This document shows, one piece after another, positions 1 to 7,484 of a stretch of 64,000 bases of DNA. The notes below the pieces were generated by a model. That model was not told where the DNA came from, did not search any database, and worked only from the letters and a program-made list of their open reading frames with translations. Within the stretch, counting starts at the first letter, position 1; each line of letters begins with the position of its first letter. The position numbers were made by a program, and so were the translations under genes. The stretch covers positions 1 through 64,000 of the forward strand of contig JAGWVC010000001.1 of the NCBI GenBank assembly GCA_018971065.1. The letters run 5' to 3'. The stretch comes from Sphingomonadales bacterium (GTDB lineage: Bacteria > Pseudomonadota > Alphaproteobacteria > Sphingomonadales > Sphingomonadaceae).

Positions 1-133
1 TATTCCGAACCCAAGGGCAGATTCCCACGCGTTACGCACCCGTGCGCCACTAGACCCGAAGGTCTCGTTCGACTTGCATGTGTTAGGCATGCCGCCAGCG
101 TTCGTTCTGAGCCAGGATCAAACTCTCAAGTTT
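1..133 (-). rRNA. rrs: 16S ribosomal RNA, 5' end (partial)
   Basis: Read on the minus strand, the sequence carries the universal 5' 16S landmark (AGAGTTTGATCCTGGCTCAG), followed by the usual helix sequence and a V1 loop containing GACCTTCGGGTC. The molecule runs off the left edge, so only about the first 133 nucleotides are present. The short V1 loop and following text look like Sphingomonadales. The mature 5' end is placed at about 131-134 by analogy with E. coli. Confidence 0.97.
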
Positions 134-504
134 GTGTCCCACTCAAACCAGCACAGGGCCAAAACCCCGCTCACTGACTTAAATGAATTCAAGGAGCCAT
201 TATGCTGCACTTAATTCAAACGTATGGATACGTCAGAGACAATGCAGATAACGGCCTATTTAACTGGTATCCGGAGCCTTAAAACCCCCGGACCAGGCGC
301 CGCCGCCCACATGTCCCTTCATCAAAACCAACAATGTCAAAGAACCAACCAACAAACCCCGTCTCACCGACGAAATCAGGCGGACAACCATTGTACCCCG
401 ATTTTCATTTCGGGGGACTAGCTGTCCGGCTATGATGGCGACCAGCCCAGAATACCGCCTCGAAGCTTCCCGCTCCAAAACCGCGTTCCCGTCCGGTGAA
501 CGCG
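134..504 (-). other. rRNA operon leader, non-coding
   Basis: This stretch lies between the predicted rRNA promoter and the 16S 5' end and shows no credible coding frame. It should be transcribed as the rRNA leader carrying processing and antitermination signals. I cannot place boxA or boxB with confidence. The segment at 134-240 is conserved-looking leader text (short A/T-rich runs and GC blocks next to the 16S start). Confidence 0.6.
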
Positions 505-533
505 CCTCTAAGCCCCACTCCCGATTCGGTCAA
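505..533 (-). promoter_or_regulatory. predicted rRNA operon promoter
   Basis: On the minus strand TTGACC (528-533) is followed after exactly 17 bases by TAGAGG (505-510), then a GC-rich discriminator (CGCG). An A-rich run lies just upstream of the -35. A near-consensus -35, 17-bp spacing and a GC-rich discriminator suit a strong, stringently controlled rRNA promoter. The call is pattern-based only. Confidence 0.55.
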
Positions 534-831
534 CGCCATTTTTGCAGGTTGACGCCGATTTTTCACAATTACCGACGAGAAGCTCGCACTGGCGAGCGCC
601 TGAAACGTCACTATATCGTTATATAACAATATTTTATTTGGTTATCCGGCGCCCTTTTCCGGGCTTCGGGACCCGTTGTCCGGGGCGACCACCGCGCCCT
701 CGCCAAAGCGGAACGCCGCATTTGCCCAGGAATTTCCGCCGGCATCGGCCGCCCCATTGCCACCCGGCAACGACTCTACACACCTCGGCGGGAAGGACGC
801 CGGCGCCGACGAACGGCACCGGAGCCAATCA
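534..831. other. intergenic, no gene seen
   Basis: The stretch contains an A/T-rich patch at about 612-645, unusual in this GC-rich window, between the rRNA promoter and the end of the luciferase-like gene. I see no gene or convincing terminator. The A/T-rich patch is about 80 bases or more upstream of the promoter -35, rather far for a classical UP element, but could bind Fis or H-NS-like proteins. Confidence 0.4.
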
Positions 832-1752
832 TCAGAAGTCGATCCGGGCGATAACCTGTTCGCCGAACTGCTGCGCAAGGTCGCACCATTCGCTGCGGTT
901 ATCGGTCCAGATGCTGGTGCCCGAGCCGGCGACGCCGATGCGGTGCAGTTCCGCGTACTGGTCCAGTGCTTCCTGAGGATTGAAGCCCTGCTTCACGCTG
1001 AAGGTGCTGGATGCGATGACCTGAGGCGGAGTGGCACGGCCGACCTTCACGCAATGCTCGGCCATGTAGTCCATTGCCGCAACGATGTCCTCGCTGTCCG
1101 AGATGTTGGCGGTGCGCGCCGTGTCAGTGACCATCTTGGGAACGATGAACGGGTGCCAGGCATCACCCAGTTCAACGGTGCGGCGCAGCGCGCGCTTGGA
1201 ATTGCCGCCGATCAGCAGCGGCGGGTGCGGCCGTTGCGCGGGCGTGGGCAGCACGCGGTTGCCGACGGCTGTGTAGCCGGTGCCCTCGAAGCTGAAATCC
1301 TCGCCGGTCCACGCCAGCTTCATGGCGCGGATATATTCATCCATCAGATCGTTGCGGCTGTCGAAATCGACGCCGAGCGCCTTGTATTCGGGCTTGAGAT
1401 AGCCGGCGCCCATGCCGAACACGAACCGCCCCCCGCTGAACGCATCAAGCGACGAGACGGCGCGGGCGGTGATGAACGGGTTGCGATAGGGCAGCACGAC
1501 GATGTTGGTCTGCAGGCGCAGCTTGGTGGTGACGGCCGCCGCCATCGACAGCATCACGAACGGGTCCTGTGCGTAGTGCCCCCCGTTATCGAGCCAGCGG
1601 TACGAAGGCACCGGGTGATCGGTGACCGTGCCGGACCAGAACCCGGCAGCATCGGCAGCTTTGGCGCAAGCGTGGACGGCGGCCATCGAGATGAATTCAT
1701 CGCCGTGCTGGACGTGGTCAAACGGGAACGTGACGCTGAGCGTGAAGGCCAT
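832..1752 (-). CDS. luciferase-like flavin-dependent monooxygenase (LLM class, TIGR03619 type)
   Basis: A 306-aa protein of the bacterial luciferase-like TIM-barrel superfamily. It has the family's typical N-terminal strand followed by VTDHP, an internal LRLQTNIVVLPYRNP segment, GRFVFGMGAGYLKPEY, and PPLLIGGNSKRALRR near residue 180. These match the group usually labelled LLM-class F420-dependent oxidoreductases; in Sphingomonads the cofactor is more likely reduced FMN, because F420 synthesis is not expected there (inference). It is monocistronic, between the rRNA operon and a GST gene. The substrate is unknown. The start is the first Met of the frame (MAFTLSVTFPF). It is not a LuxA or LuxB despite the lux-like genes about 11 kb away. 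Confidence 0.85.
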   Translation of the reverse strand: MAFTLSVTFPFDHVQHGDEFISMAAVHACAKAADAAGFWSGTVTDHPVPSYRWLDNGGHYAQDPFVMLSMAAAVTTKLRLQTNIVVLPYRNPFITARAVSSLDAFSGGRFVFGMGAGYLKPEYKALGVDFDSRNDLMDEYIRAMKLAWTGEDFSFEGTGYTAVGNRVLPTPAQRPHPPLLIGGNSKRALRRTVELGDAWHPFIVPKMVTDTARTANISDSEDIVAAMDYMAEHCVKVGRATPPQVIASSTFSVKQGFNPQEALDQYAELHRIGVAGSGTSIWTDNRSEWCDLAQQFGEQVIARIDF

Positions 1753-1878
1753 GTTGGGTTCCTTGCCGGATCTATGCAGCGAGGCTAGCCAGCCAGCCTG
1801 TCCTTGCCAAGACTATGGGAACGCCACGGCGATAGACCTGTCCGGTCAATTGCCGGCATCGCGCCAGCGCTACCAGCG

Positions 1879-2517
1879 CTACTCGGCATCCGGCTGCGCC
1901 TCGGGGCGGGCAGCAATGAAGGCGGGATGTTCGGCGCAGGCTGCCTCGATCGCCGCGAAGCGGGGCCAGTCTGTACGGGCGCCGAAGCGGCGGGCATTGC
2001 CGAGTTGGGGAATCAGGACCACGTCGGCCAGCGTGGGTACGGCGCCGAAGCTGAACGGGCCGTCTTGCCCGGCGATGAGCGCGGCGCAGGCGGCAAGGCC
2101 GCGGTCGATGGTATCGCGCGCCCAGTCACTGACCACGCCTTCATCCAGCCCAAGCGCGCGCAGGCGATCCAGCGTACCCAGATTCTGCAGCGGGTGAACC
2201 TCGCAGGCGATGGCCTGGGCAAAGGCGCGAACCCGGGCGCGGGCAAGCGGATCGGTCGGAAGCAGCGGCGGCGTCGGCCAACGGTCCTCCAGAAATTCGC
2301 AGATGGCGAGGCTCTGGGTGAGGACCGCGCCCTCCACTTCCAGTGCGGGCACCAGCGCCTGGGGATTCAGCTTTCGGAACGCCACCGACCTTTGTTCACC
2401 GCGACGCAGATGATGCGATTGCTGGCAGTAAGGCAGTTGCTTGAGGTTCAGCGCGATGCGCACCCGCCAGCTTGCGCTGGAGCGGTAGTAACCGTGAAGG
2501 ACCAGCGGTTCGGCCAT
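1879..2517 (-). CDS. maiA: maleylacetoacetate isomerase-type zeta-class glutathione S-transferase
   Basis: A 212-aa zeta-class GST. The N-terminal thioredoxin fold carries the class signature SSASWRVRIALNLK (residues about 13-26), with the Ser and Cys-like positions used for glutathione. It continues with NPQALVPALEVEGAVLTQSLAICEFLE, the VPAL and TQSLAI motifs of the family. Members isomerise maleylacetoacetate (tyrosine and homogentisate breakdown) or maleylpyruvate with glutathione as cofactor, in the cytoplasm. No homogentisate genes adjoin it, so the substrate is inferred from family only. The ribosome-binding site is weak (GTGAG about 5 bases upstream). Length is normal. Confidence 0.88.
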   Translation of the reverse strand: MAEPLVLHGYYRSSASWRVRIALNLKQLPYCQQSHHLRRGEQRSVAFRKLNPQALVPALEVEGAVLTQSLAICEFLEDRWPTPPLLPTDPLARARVRAFAQAIACEVHPLQNLGTLDRLRALGLDEGVVSDWARDTIDRGLAACAALIAGQDGPFSFGAVPTLADVVLIPQLGNARRFGARTDWPRFAAIEAACAEHPAFIAARPEAQPDAE

Positions 2518-2552
2518 GACTCACGCTAGCGCGAACCTGCCCGGCCGGCAAT

Positions 2553-2616
2553 CCGCAGCGAGATCAGGCCGCAGCGAGATCAGGCCGCAGCGGGATCAGG
2601 CCGCAGCGAAATCAGG
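2553..2616. repeat. four tandem copies of a 16-bp unit
   Basis: The unit ccgcagcgagatcagg is repeated four times (2553-2568, 2569-2584, 2585-2600, 2601-2616). Copies 1 and 2 are identical; copies 3 and 4 differ at one position each (cgggat, cgaaat). The last copy contains the stop codon of the 300-aa gene (stop at 2612-2614), so the array sits at that gene's 3' end and runs towards maiA. Confidence 0.95.
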
Positions 2617-3514
2617 CCACCAGCGCGACGCGCCGGGACCTGGCCTCCATCGCCACCAGGCGGCTGCCGCCGGCTTCGGCCCTGGCCCACAGCGCATCGC
2701 GGGTGTCTTCGTCGGGGGAAATCGACGCGAGCGCATCCAGCGCGTGAAGCCTCATGCGATCGCTGGGGTGTGTGGCCGCAAACCGTTCGGCCAGGTCCAG
2801 CGCTTCGGGCGATTCCAGGGCTACGGCGATGCGCAGGAACGCTTCGGACGGCCCGTTCGAGAGGATCGCGCCGACCTGACCTTTTTCGGGGTCGAACCGG
2901 TACTGGTCGAGCCAGGCCTGCGATCCGTGCGAATGCATGATGTTGATCGAGACCGACAGTGCTTCGGCCGGGATCTGGGTGTGGACATCGACATGGGCGC
3001 GGTAGAGCTGGAGCTTGCCGGGCGTAAGCTGGTGGCGGCCCATCGGTTTCAGGTCCACCGGTTCGCCGCGCCAACCGGCCACGCCGTCATAGTCGAACTC
3101 GTAGTATTCGCTCCAGTATCCCGGCCCGAAATAGCCGAGAGTGAGGAAACTGAAGTTGTGATCGTGCGGCATCCCATAGACAAAGGCATCGCCGCCACTG
3201 GCCTGCATCATGTGATCGCCCTGCCCCGGCCAGATGTTGGCGCGCAGGAAGCAGCCGGCATCCTTCGGCCGTGCCAGCACGATCGACTGCGGGCCATAGG
3301 CGTCGTCGTAGGGTTCGGCACGATGGCGGGCGGCCAGTTCGGCGATCATCAGGTCGCCCAGAAAGTCACGGTTGTTGCCGAGCCTGCGCAGCAGCCGCGC
3401 ATTGTTTGCCAGGCTGTCCGGGTCGCGCGGATCGAAACGGCCGTGCGCGAGCGTATCGGCCATTTCATCGAGGCCGATCGCGGCATCGTCGGCGATTTCG
3501 ATGACATGAGGCAT
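2612..3514 (-). CDS. unrecognised protein with cupin-like metal-site motifs and a helical tail
   Basis: A 300-aa protein I do not recognise by name. The middle (about residues 75-215) contains a PHDHNFSFLTLGYFGPGYW stretch with an HxH pair, then YYEFDYDG and LYRAHVDVHTQIP followed by a strand-like SVSINIM and HSHG. Spaced His residues in strand-rich text suggest a cupin or jelly-roll metal site (inference). The last 80 residues are helical and HEAT-like. It is the last gene of a three-gene operon: its ATG overlaps the upstream gene's TGA by one base (TGATG), which implies translational coupling. There is no signal peptide. Function is unknown; it may act on the 48-aa peptide at the head of the operon. 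Confidence 0.75.
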   Translation of the reverse strand: MPHVIEIADDAAIGLDEMADTLAHGRFDPRDPDSLANNARLLRRLGNNRDFLGDLMIAELAARHRAEPYDDAYGPQSIVLARPKDAGCFLRANIWPGQGDHMMQASGGDAFVYGMPHDHNFSFLTLGYFGPGYWSEYYEFDYDGVAGWRGEPVDLKPMGRHQLTPGKLQLYRAHVDVHTQIPAEALSVSINIMHSHGSQAWLDQYRFDPEKGQVGAILSNGPSEAFLRIAVALESPEALDLAERFAATHPSDRMRLHALDALASISPDEDTRDALWARAEAGGSRLVAMEARSRRVALVA

Positions 3515-4473
3515 CAGGCAAGTTCCCGGAGCTGGGGGTAGGTCTCGTAAAGGTGCGCGCGCAGCGTGGCAGCAGGTTCGGCGAGCGGGTCGGACAGGTC
3601 GTTGGCGACACCATCGAGTGCCAGAAAACCGGTGCGCGTATCCAGCCCCAGGCCTTCGCGCAGCGCCTGCCAGCGCAGCGCTTCGGGGCCGGGTTCACGC
3701 GCGATCTCGGCCAGCAGCGGCGCGGCGTCGGCACGGCCCATCGCGCCCAGCAGCGAAACCATCATCTCCAGCCGGCTTTCACGCGGATTGCCGGCGGCAC
3801 GGTGAATCAGGCCGCCATCGGCAAGCCGGTACTCGCACGCGGGTTCCGAGGTGCGCGCGCGGCGCTGAAGCGAGAGCAGGACCAGGCGACCGTGAACCTT
3901 GCGCCACAGCAGGCCCGTGTTGCGGGCATCGCGGGCGATGACGGCGCCGGGAGTCAGTGCGCGCGCAGTGGGATCAAGCCGCGCCGAGTGCGGGCCATCC
4001 GGCGTGCAGCGGATGGTTTCGGCATCGGCGCTGCCGGCCAGAACGCGGTCCCACGCCTCGATCGGCGGGCAGCTTACTGCGGTGGCGGCAGGGCGGGCGG
4101 CCAGCGCCGCGCCATCAATGGCGACTAACGTGAGCGTGACGCCACCGCTGCGGCCCAGCAACAGCGTGGAGTTGATGCCGTCGGTAAAGTGGCGATGGGC
4201 AAGGTGCGCCAGCGGCGCGCGAGCCAGCGCCTCGGCCTGGGCGGCAACGAACCGGGCGGCGAAAGCGGCGGCGGGCTGGCTGCCCCCGGTGAACAGTTCG
4301 GCCAGCGCGGGCAGTTCGGACAGCGGCGCGCCGCCGTCGAATTCGGCCAGAGCATCCAGCACGGCGGCTTCGGATTCGCACCAGTAGGCGCTAGCATCGG
4401 CCATAATCGCCCGGGCATCGGCCAGCGGAGCATCGTCGCGGCGCAGGGCGGCGATTTCGGGAGACAGGATCAT
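3514..4473 (-). CDS. unrecognised 319-aa protein, HEAT-like C-terminus
   Basis: A soluble 319-aa protein without a motif I can name. The N-terminal half is helical and alanine-rich, with a patch LAHRHFTDGINSTLLLGRSGGVTLTLVAIDG that reads as a beta hairpin carrying His residues. A mid-domain segment contains WRKVHGRLVLLSLQRR. The C-terminal hundred residues (ESRLEMMVSLLGAMGRADAAPLLAEIA and on) look like HEAT repeats, as does the tail of the next gene's product. It is the middle gene of the operon, 61 bases after the 48-aa ORF and one-base-overlapped with the 300-aa gene. Function is unknown. The layout suggests all three products work together. Confidence 0.72.
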   Translation of the reverse strand: MILSPEIAALRRDDAPLADARAIMADASAYWCESEAAVLDALAEFDGGAPLSELPALAELFTGGSQPAAAFAARFVAAQAEALARAPLAHLAHRHFTDGINSTLLLGRSGGVTLTLVAIDGAALAARPAATAVSCPPIEAWDRVLAGSADAETIRCTPDGPHSARLDPTARALTPGAVIARDARNTGLLWRKVHGRLVLLSLQRRARTSEPACEYRLADGGLIHRAAGNPRESRLEMMVSLLGAMGRADAAPLLAEIAREPGPEALRWQALREGLGLDTRTGFLALDGVANDLSDPLAEPAATLRAHLYETYPQLRELA

Positions 4474-4534
4474 GGGCCGAACCTCGCGCGCGGCAACAGC
4501 CGGGACAGGGGTGCCCTGCCCCGGCCGAATGGCA

Positions 4535-4681
4535 TCAGAACAGGTCGTAGATGAAGACCATCAGCAGCAGGATCGAATCGTTCGATCCGTCCATGCGCGA
4601 CGGCTCCATCGCGCTGCCGAACACGCCGGTCATCTGGGTCTGGTCGGGCAGGTTCTTCAGGTCGATCTTGGGCAGTTCCAT
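4535..4681 (-). CDS. 48-residue peptide at the head of a three-gene operon (possible precursor or small regulator)
   Basis: A short ORF that length cut-offs would miss. It has a strong Shine-Dalgarno (GGAGGG, 4688-4693 on the complement) six bases before the ATG. The product begins MELPKIDLKNLPDQTQ, continues TGVFGSAM, and ends with a hydrophobic, aromatic tail NDSILLLMVFIYDLF. It has no Cys and no signal peptide. A charged leader, a Gly-rich middle and a hydrophobic end would fit a modified-peptide precursor, a small membrane-associated subunit, or a peptide bound by its operon partners. I believe similar MELPKID-type small proteins occur in other Sphingomonads, but this is recollection, not a search. 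The strong RBS and same-strand spacing support that it is real. Confidence 0.7.
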   Translation of the reverse strand: MELPKIDLKNLPDQTQMTGVFGSAMEPSRMDGSNDSILLLMVFIYDLF

Positions 4682-4791
4682 GTGCGTCCCTCCGTAAGTG
4701 TGCCAGGCTTCGTGCCTGCGGGGCGGAGGATGGCGCCGGGGGTGCGGGGGATCGAATTAAAAGCTTGTAATCGGTTGCCGGAAAAAGACTT

Positions 4792-5583
4792 TCAGGCCGG
4801 AGGCGCGCGCAGGATCACCGTGAGGCCCGGGCGCGGCAGCGGGACCTCGCCGGGCGGGATGGCGATGCGGGCGGCATCGGCGCGGGCGCGGGCAAGCAGG
4901 ATAAGCGGCACGGCGGGTTCGTGGGCCAGGGTATCGGCCGAGCCGAGCAGGCGGGCTTCACCGAGCGTGAGATCGTCCGGATCGGCGGAGCGGGGGTGGA
5001 TTTCACGGGTAGCGTCGGGGGTGGCGGCGGCGGTTTCGAGCCAGGCGGGCAGGTTGGCGGCGGCTTGCGGGTCGAACGGATCGAGCGGACCGGCTTGGGC
5101 CAGCGCGGCATCGAGCGCGCGGCGGCGCTGGCCGGGGTCGGGAAAGCGGGCGCGCAGCGCGGCGCGGGCGCCATGAAGCGCGGTGGCCAGCGTGCCGAGG
5201 GTGGGCGGAAGCAGGGCTTCGAGGCGGAGGCGGATGGCCTTGGCGAGGCCGGCGGAGGCGCCGCCGGTGCCGACGGCGAGCTGGACCGGGCCGCGTTCAA
5301 GGATCGCGGGGGTGGTGAAATCGCACAGCCCGGGGCGATCGACGACGTTGACGAGCAGGCCGGCGCAGCGGGCGCGGAGGGCATCGGCCTCGCACATCGC
5401 GGCGTCGGCGTGGGCGATGAACGCCAGGCGCGCGCCGCGATCGATGCCGGATTGCAGATCGTCGATGACGTCGGCACCGGCATGGGCGACGAGGCGGCGC
5501 TTGGCATCGGCGGCATCGCCCTGACCCAGCACGATCACCGGCTGGCCGGCGACGCGGTGGAAGAGGGGTAGACTGGGGGGCAT
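4792..5583 (-). CDS. precorrin-2 dehydrogenase / sirohydrochlorin ferrochelatase-like protein (CysG N-terminal type)
   Basis: A 263-aa protein like the N-terminal half of CysG and yeast Met8. It has a Rossmann-like start (QPVIVLGQGDAADAKRRLV), and the diagnostic block NVVDRPGLCDFTTPAILERGPVQLAVGTGGASAGLAKAIR (about residues 75-115), containing the catalytic Asp and the substrate-binding TGG. It would oxidise precorrin-2 with NAD and may insert iron to give siroheme for sulfite or nitrite reductase. The methyltransferase half of CysG is absent and no sulfite reductase genes adjoin it. The C-terminal hundred residues are less typical of the family. Confidence 0.83.
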   Translation of the reverse strand: MPPSLPLFHRVAGQPVIVLGQGDAADAKRRLVAHAGADVIDDLQSGIDRGARLAFIAHADAAMCEADALRARCAGLLVNVVDRPGLCDFTTPAILERGPVQLAVGTGGASAGLAKAIRLRLEALLPPTLGTLATALHGARAALRARFPDPGQRRRALDAALAQAGPLDPFDPQAAANLPAWLETAAATPDATREIHPRSADPDDLTLGEARLLGSADTLAHEPAVPLILLARARADAARIAIPPGEVPLPRPGLTVILRAPPA

Positions 5584-5734
5584 CCGGTGTCCCTATCCCC
5601 GTCACAATCGCTTGTCGATTGTGACCACCGTTAAGCTCCGTAAGTTCAACGTTGCCGCGACCAGCGGCGACCCTTTGTGGAGCGTGGTTCAGGCACAACG
5701 GCATGCGGCGTGACGGGGGGATGCAGCCTGATGG

Positions 5735-5755
5735 ACCCTGAAACAAGTTCAGGGT
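5735..5755. repeat. short palindromic repeat, family 1
   Basis: Perfect 8-bp arms accctgaa (5735-5742) and ttcagggt (5748-5755) flank acaag. I recognise this text as a dispersed palindrome frequent between Sphingomonad genes (from memory, not a search). Copy number in the genome cannot be judged from one window. Confidence 0.65.
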
Positions 5756-5802
5756 GACGAAAGGGCGGGTGAGTGACGGCGAAAGGAAGAAAGAAAAGCC
5801 AG

Positions 5803-5823
5803 GTCCCGGGTCAAGCCCCGGAC
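5803..5823. repeat. short palindromic repeat, family 2
   Basis: Arms gtcccggg (5803-5810) and ccccggac (5816-5823) surround tcaag, with one mismatch from a perfect palindrome. It is similar in size and loop to family 1, 47 bases away. The two often occur near each other in Sphingomonad intergenic DNA, as far as I recall. Confidence 0.55.
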
Positions 5824-5867
5824 GACGGGGTTGGGGAATGGTGTCGTGCTCGGCGCTTCGCCGCTGC

Positions 5868-5926
5868 CCCTCTCCCAACCGTGATGGAAGTCACTTGCTT
5901 TCCATCACCCCCTCAAGGGGAGAGGG
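5868..5926. repeat. nested double palindrome 3' of lysA
   Basis: Outer arms ccctctccc (5868-5876) and gggagaggg (5918-5926) enclose inner arms gtgatggaa (5881-5889) and ttccatcac (5900-5908). It lies 26-84 bases beyond the lysA stop on the lysA strand, so it could end or protect the lysA message. The T-run (ctttttc) is on the opposite strand, so a classical terminator for lysA is not clear. Confidence 0.6.
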
Positions 5927-5951
5927 CTTTTTCAACGCTTCCCGTCCCCAA

Positions 5952-7214
5952 TCAGTCCAACCACTCCGGCACCCGCTCCGCCGCCAATATCGTGCTGGGC
6001 TCGATCCGCTCCGCCACCACGGCCCAGCGCGAGCCATCCACCATCACCTCCGGCACCAGCGCCCGCGAGTTGTAGGTGTTCGCCATCGTCGCCCCATAGG
6101 CCCCGGCAGTCCGAAACACCGCCAGATCGCCCGCCTTCACCGCGTCGATCTCGCGCTGCATGGCGAAAGTGTCGCTGCTTTCGCAGATGGGGCCGACGAT
6201 GTTGGCGACTTCGCGGGTGCCGGTGGGGGTGACGGCCAGAAAGTCATGCCAGGCGTCGTACATCGCCGGGCGGACGAGGTCGTTCATCGCGGCATCGACC
6301 ACCACGAACGGGCTGGTCACACCGGGCTTCACGCGGATGACCTGCGTTACCAGCACGCCGGAGTTGCCGACGATGACGCGGCCCGGTTCGAACATGATCG
6401 TCGCGTCCCAGTCGGCTGTGACGTCCGCGACCATCTCGGCGTATTCGTCCGGCCCCGGCAACACCTCGCCCAGCTTGTAGGGCACGCCGAGGCCGCCACC
6501 GAGGTCCATGTGGGTGACGCTCAGGCCTTGTGCGCGGATGGCGCGCATCAGTTCGCCCATGCGCACGAAGGCGGCGCGGCTGGGGGCGAGGCTGCTGATC
6601 TGGCTGCCGATGTGGGCGGCGAGGCCGCGCATCTGCAAGCCGGGGCGGGCGGACAGGCGGCCGTACATCGCGGCGGCGCGGTCATACGGCACGCCGAACT
6701 TGTTCTCGGCCTTGCCGGTGCTGATCTTGGCGTGCGTGCCGGCATCGACATCCGGGTTCACGCGCAGGGCGCAGGTGGCGACGAGGCCCCTCGCCTCGGC
6801 AATGTCTGCCAGCTCGTGGCCTTCTTCCTCGCTTTCGAGGTTGAACTGGCCCAGCCCGACGTCGAGCGCACGGGCGAGTTCCGCGGTGGTCTTGCCGACG
6901 CCGGAGAACACCACGTCGGCCGCCGGAATGCCGGCGGCGAGCGCGCGTTCCAGTTCACCGCCCGAGACGACATCGGCGCCGTAGCCTTCGCTGGCCAGCA
7001 GCTTGAGCACGGCGAGGTTGGGGTTGGCCTTGACCGCGAAGGCGATGTGAACGCGCGCGAGGCGGCTGGTCAGCGCATCGCGGAACACGCGGGCATGGCG
7101 GGTCAGCGTGGCGCGCGAATAGATGTAGACCGGGGTGCCGACGGCGGCGGCGATGGTGGGCAGGGCCACATCCTCGGCGTGAAGGACGCCGTCCTGATAG
7201 TCGAAATGGTCCAT
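5952..7214 (-). CDS. lysA: diaminopimelate decarboxylase
   Basis: A 420-aa PLP enzyme of fold type III catalysing the last step of lysine synthesis, meso-diaminopimelate to L-lysine plus CO2, in the cytoplasm. The PLP lysine lies in HIAFAVKANPNLAVL (Lys62). GGELERAL, HIGSQI and the DLGGGLGV phosphate-binding glycines follow, and the C-terminal GPICESSDTFA carries the active-site Cys contributed across the dimer. YGATMANTYNSR completes the family pattern. Length is normal. It is the last gene of an argH, lipoprotein, lysA run on the minus strand, only 6 bases after the lipoprotein gene, a common arrangement in Proteobacteria. Confidence 0.97.
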   Translation of the reverse strand: MDHFDYQDGVLHAEDVALPTIAAAVGTPVYIYSRATLTRHARVFRDALTSRLARVHIAFAVKANPNLAVLKLLASEGYGADVVSGGELERALAAGIPAADVVFSGVGKTTAELARALDVGLGQFNLESEEEGHELADIAEARGLVATCALRVNPDVDAGTHAKISTGKAENKFGVPYDRAAAMYGRLSARPGLQMRGLAAHIGSQISSLAPSRAAFVRMGELMRAIRAQGLSVTHMDLGGGLGVPYKLGEVLPGPDEYAEMVADVTADWDATIMFEPGRVIVGNSGVLVTQVIRVKPGVTSPFVVVDAAMNDLVRPAMYDAWHDFLAVTPTGTREVANIVGPICESSDTFAMQREIDAVKAGDLAVFRTAGAYGATMANTYNSRALVPEVMVDGSRWAVVAERIEPSTILAAERVPEWLD

Positions 7215-7220
7215 AGTTTT

Positions 7221-7478
7221 TCAGTTCTTCGGCGGGAGGTCGTAGGGATCGTCGGTGCGTGGCTCGGAGCGGGTGCGCAGTTCAACATTGCGGCCGGGGC
7301 GTTCCTGCGAGGTGGGGGTCAGCAGGTCGTCGGCGCCCGGCTTCTCACCGGCGCCATGCGGGGCAACCGGCAGCGCCTTGCCCGCGACCGGTTTCAGATC
7401 ACGCCGCACGCCGCACGCCGCCAGCGTGAGAACGGCAAGCAGGGCAATTCCGGTCTTGCGCAGCGGAGTGGGATGCAT
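7221..7478 (-). CDS. small lipoprotein between argH and lysA (LptM/YifL-like position)
   Basis: An 85-aa protein with a lipoprotein signal: a basic N-terminus (MHPTPLRKTG), a hydrophobic stretch, then the lipobox LAAC with Cys22. The mature part is Pro-rich and charged, ending PYDLPPKN, and is probably disordered. Proteins of this size next to lysA are often the LptM/YifL family, which assists LptD assembly in E. coli. The sequence after the Cys is only loosely similar, so this is inference from position and size. It sits 6 bases from both argH and lysA, so the three genes are almost certainly co-transcribed. Confidence 0.8.
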   Translation of the reverse strand: MHPTPLRKTGIALLAVLTLAACGVRRDLKPVAGKALPVAPHGAGEKPGADDLLTPTSQERPGRNVELRTRSEPRTDDPYDLPPKN

Positions 7479-7484
7479 CGGCGG

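Larger units (their letters stand above)
5584..5951. other. 368-bp intergenic region rich in short palindromes
   Basis: No gene is seen here. Three palindromic elements lie in sequence: a short palindrome at 5735-5755, another at 5803-5823, and a nested double stem at 5868-5926. These resemble dispersed intergenic repeats common in Sphingomonads. The stretch separates the 5' end of the siroheme gene from the 3' end of lysA (both minus strand), so it should hold the siroheme gene's promoter, which I cannot place. Confidence 0.6.

Noticed and set aside
832..1752. luxA or luxB partner for the LuxC/LuxE-like genes
   Set aside because: The gene is a single LLM-family member of the TIGR03619 type, 11 kb away, with other genes between, and without the paired alpha/beta arrangement of luciferase.
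1842..1856. Near-palindrome ccggtcaattgccgg as an operator
   Set aside because: It is short and imperfect, and there is no regulator gene nearby. Left unannotated.
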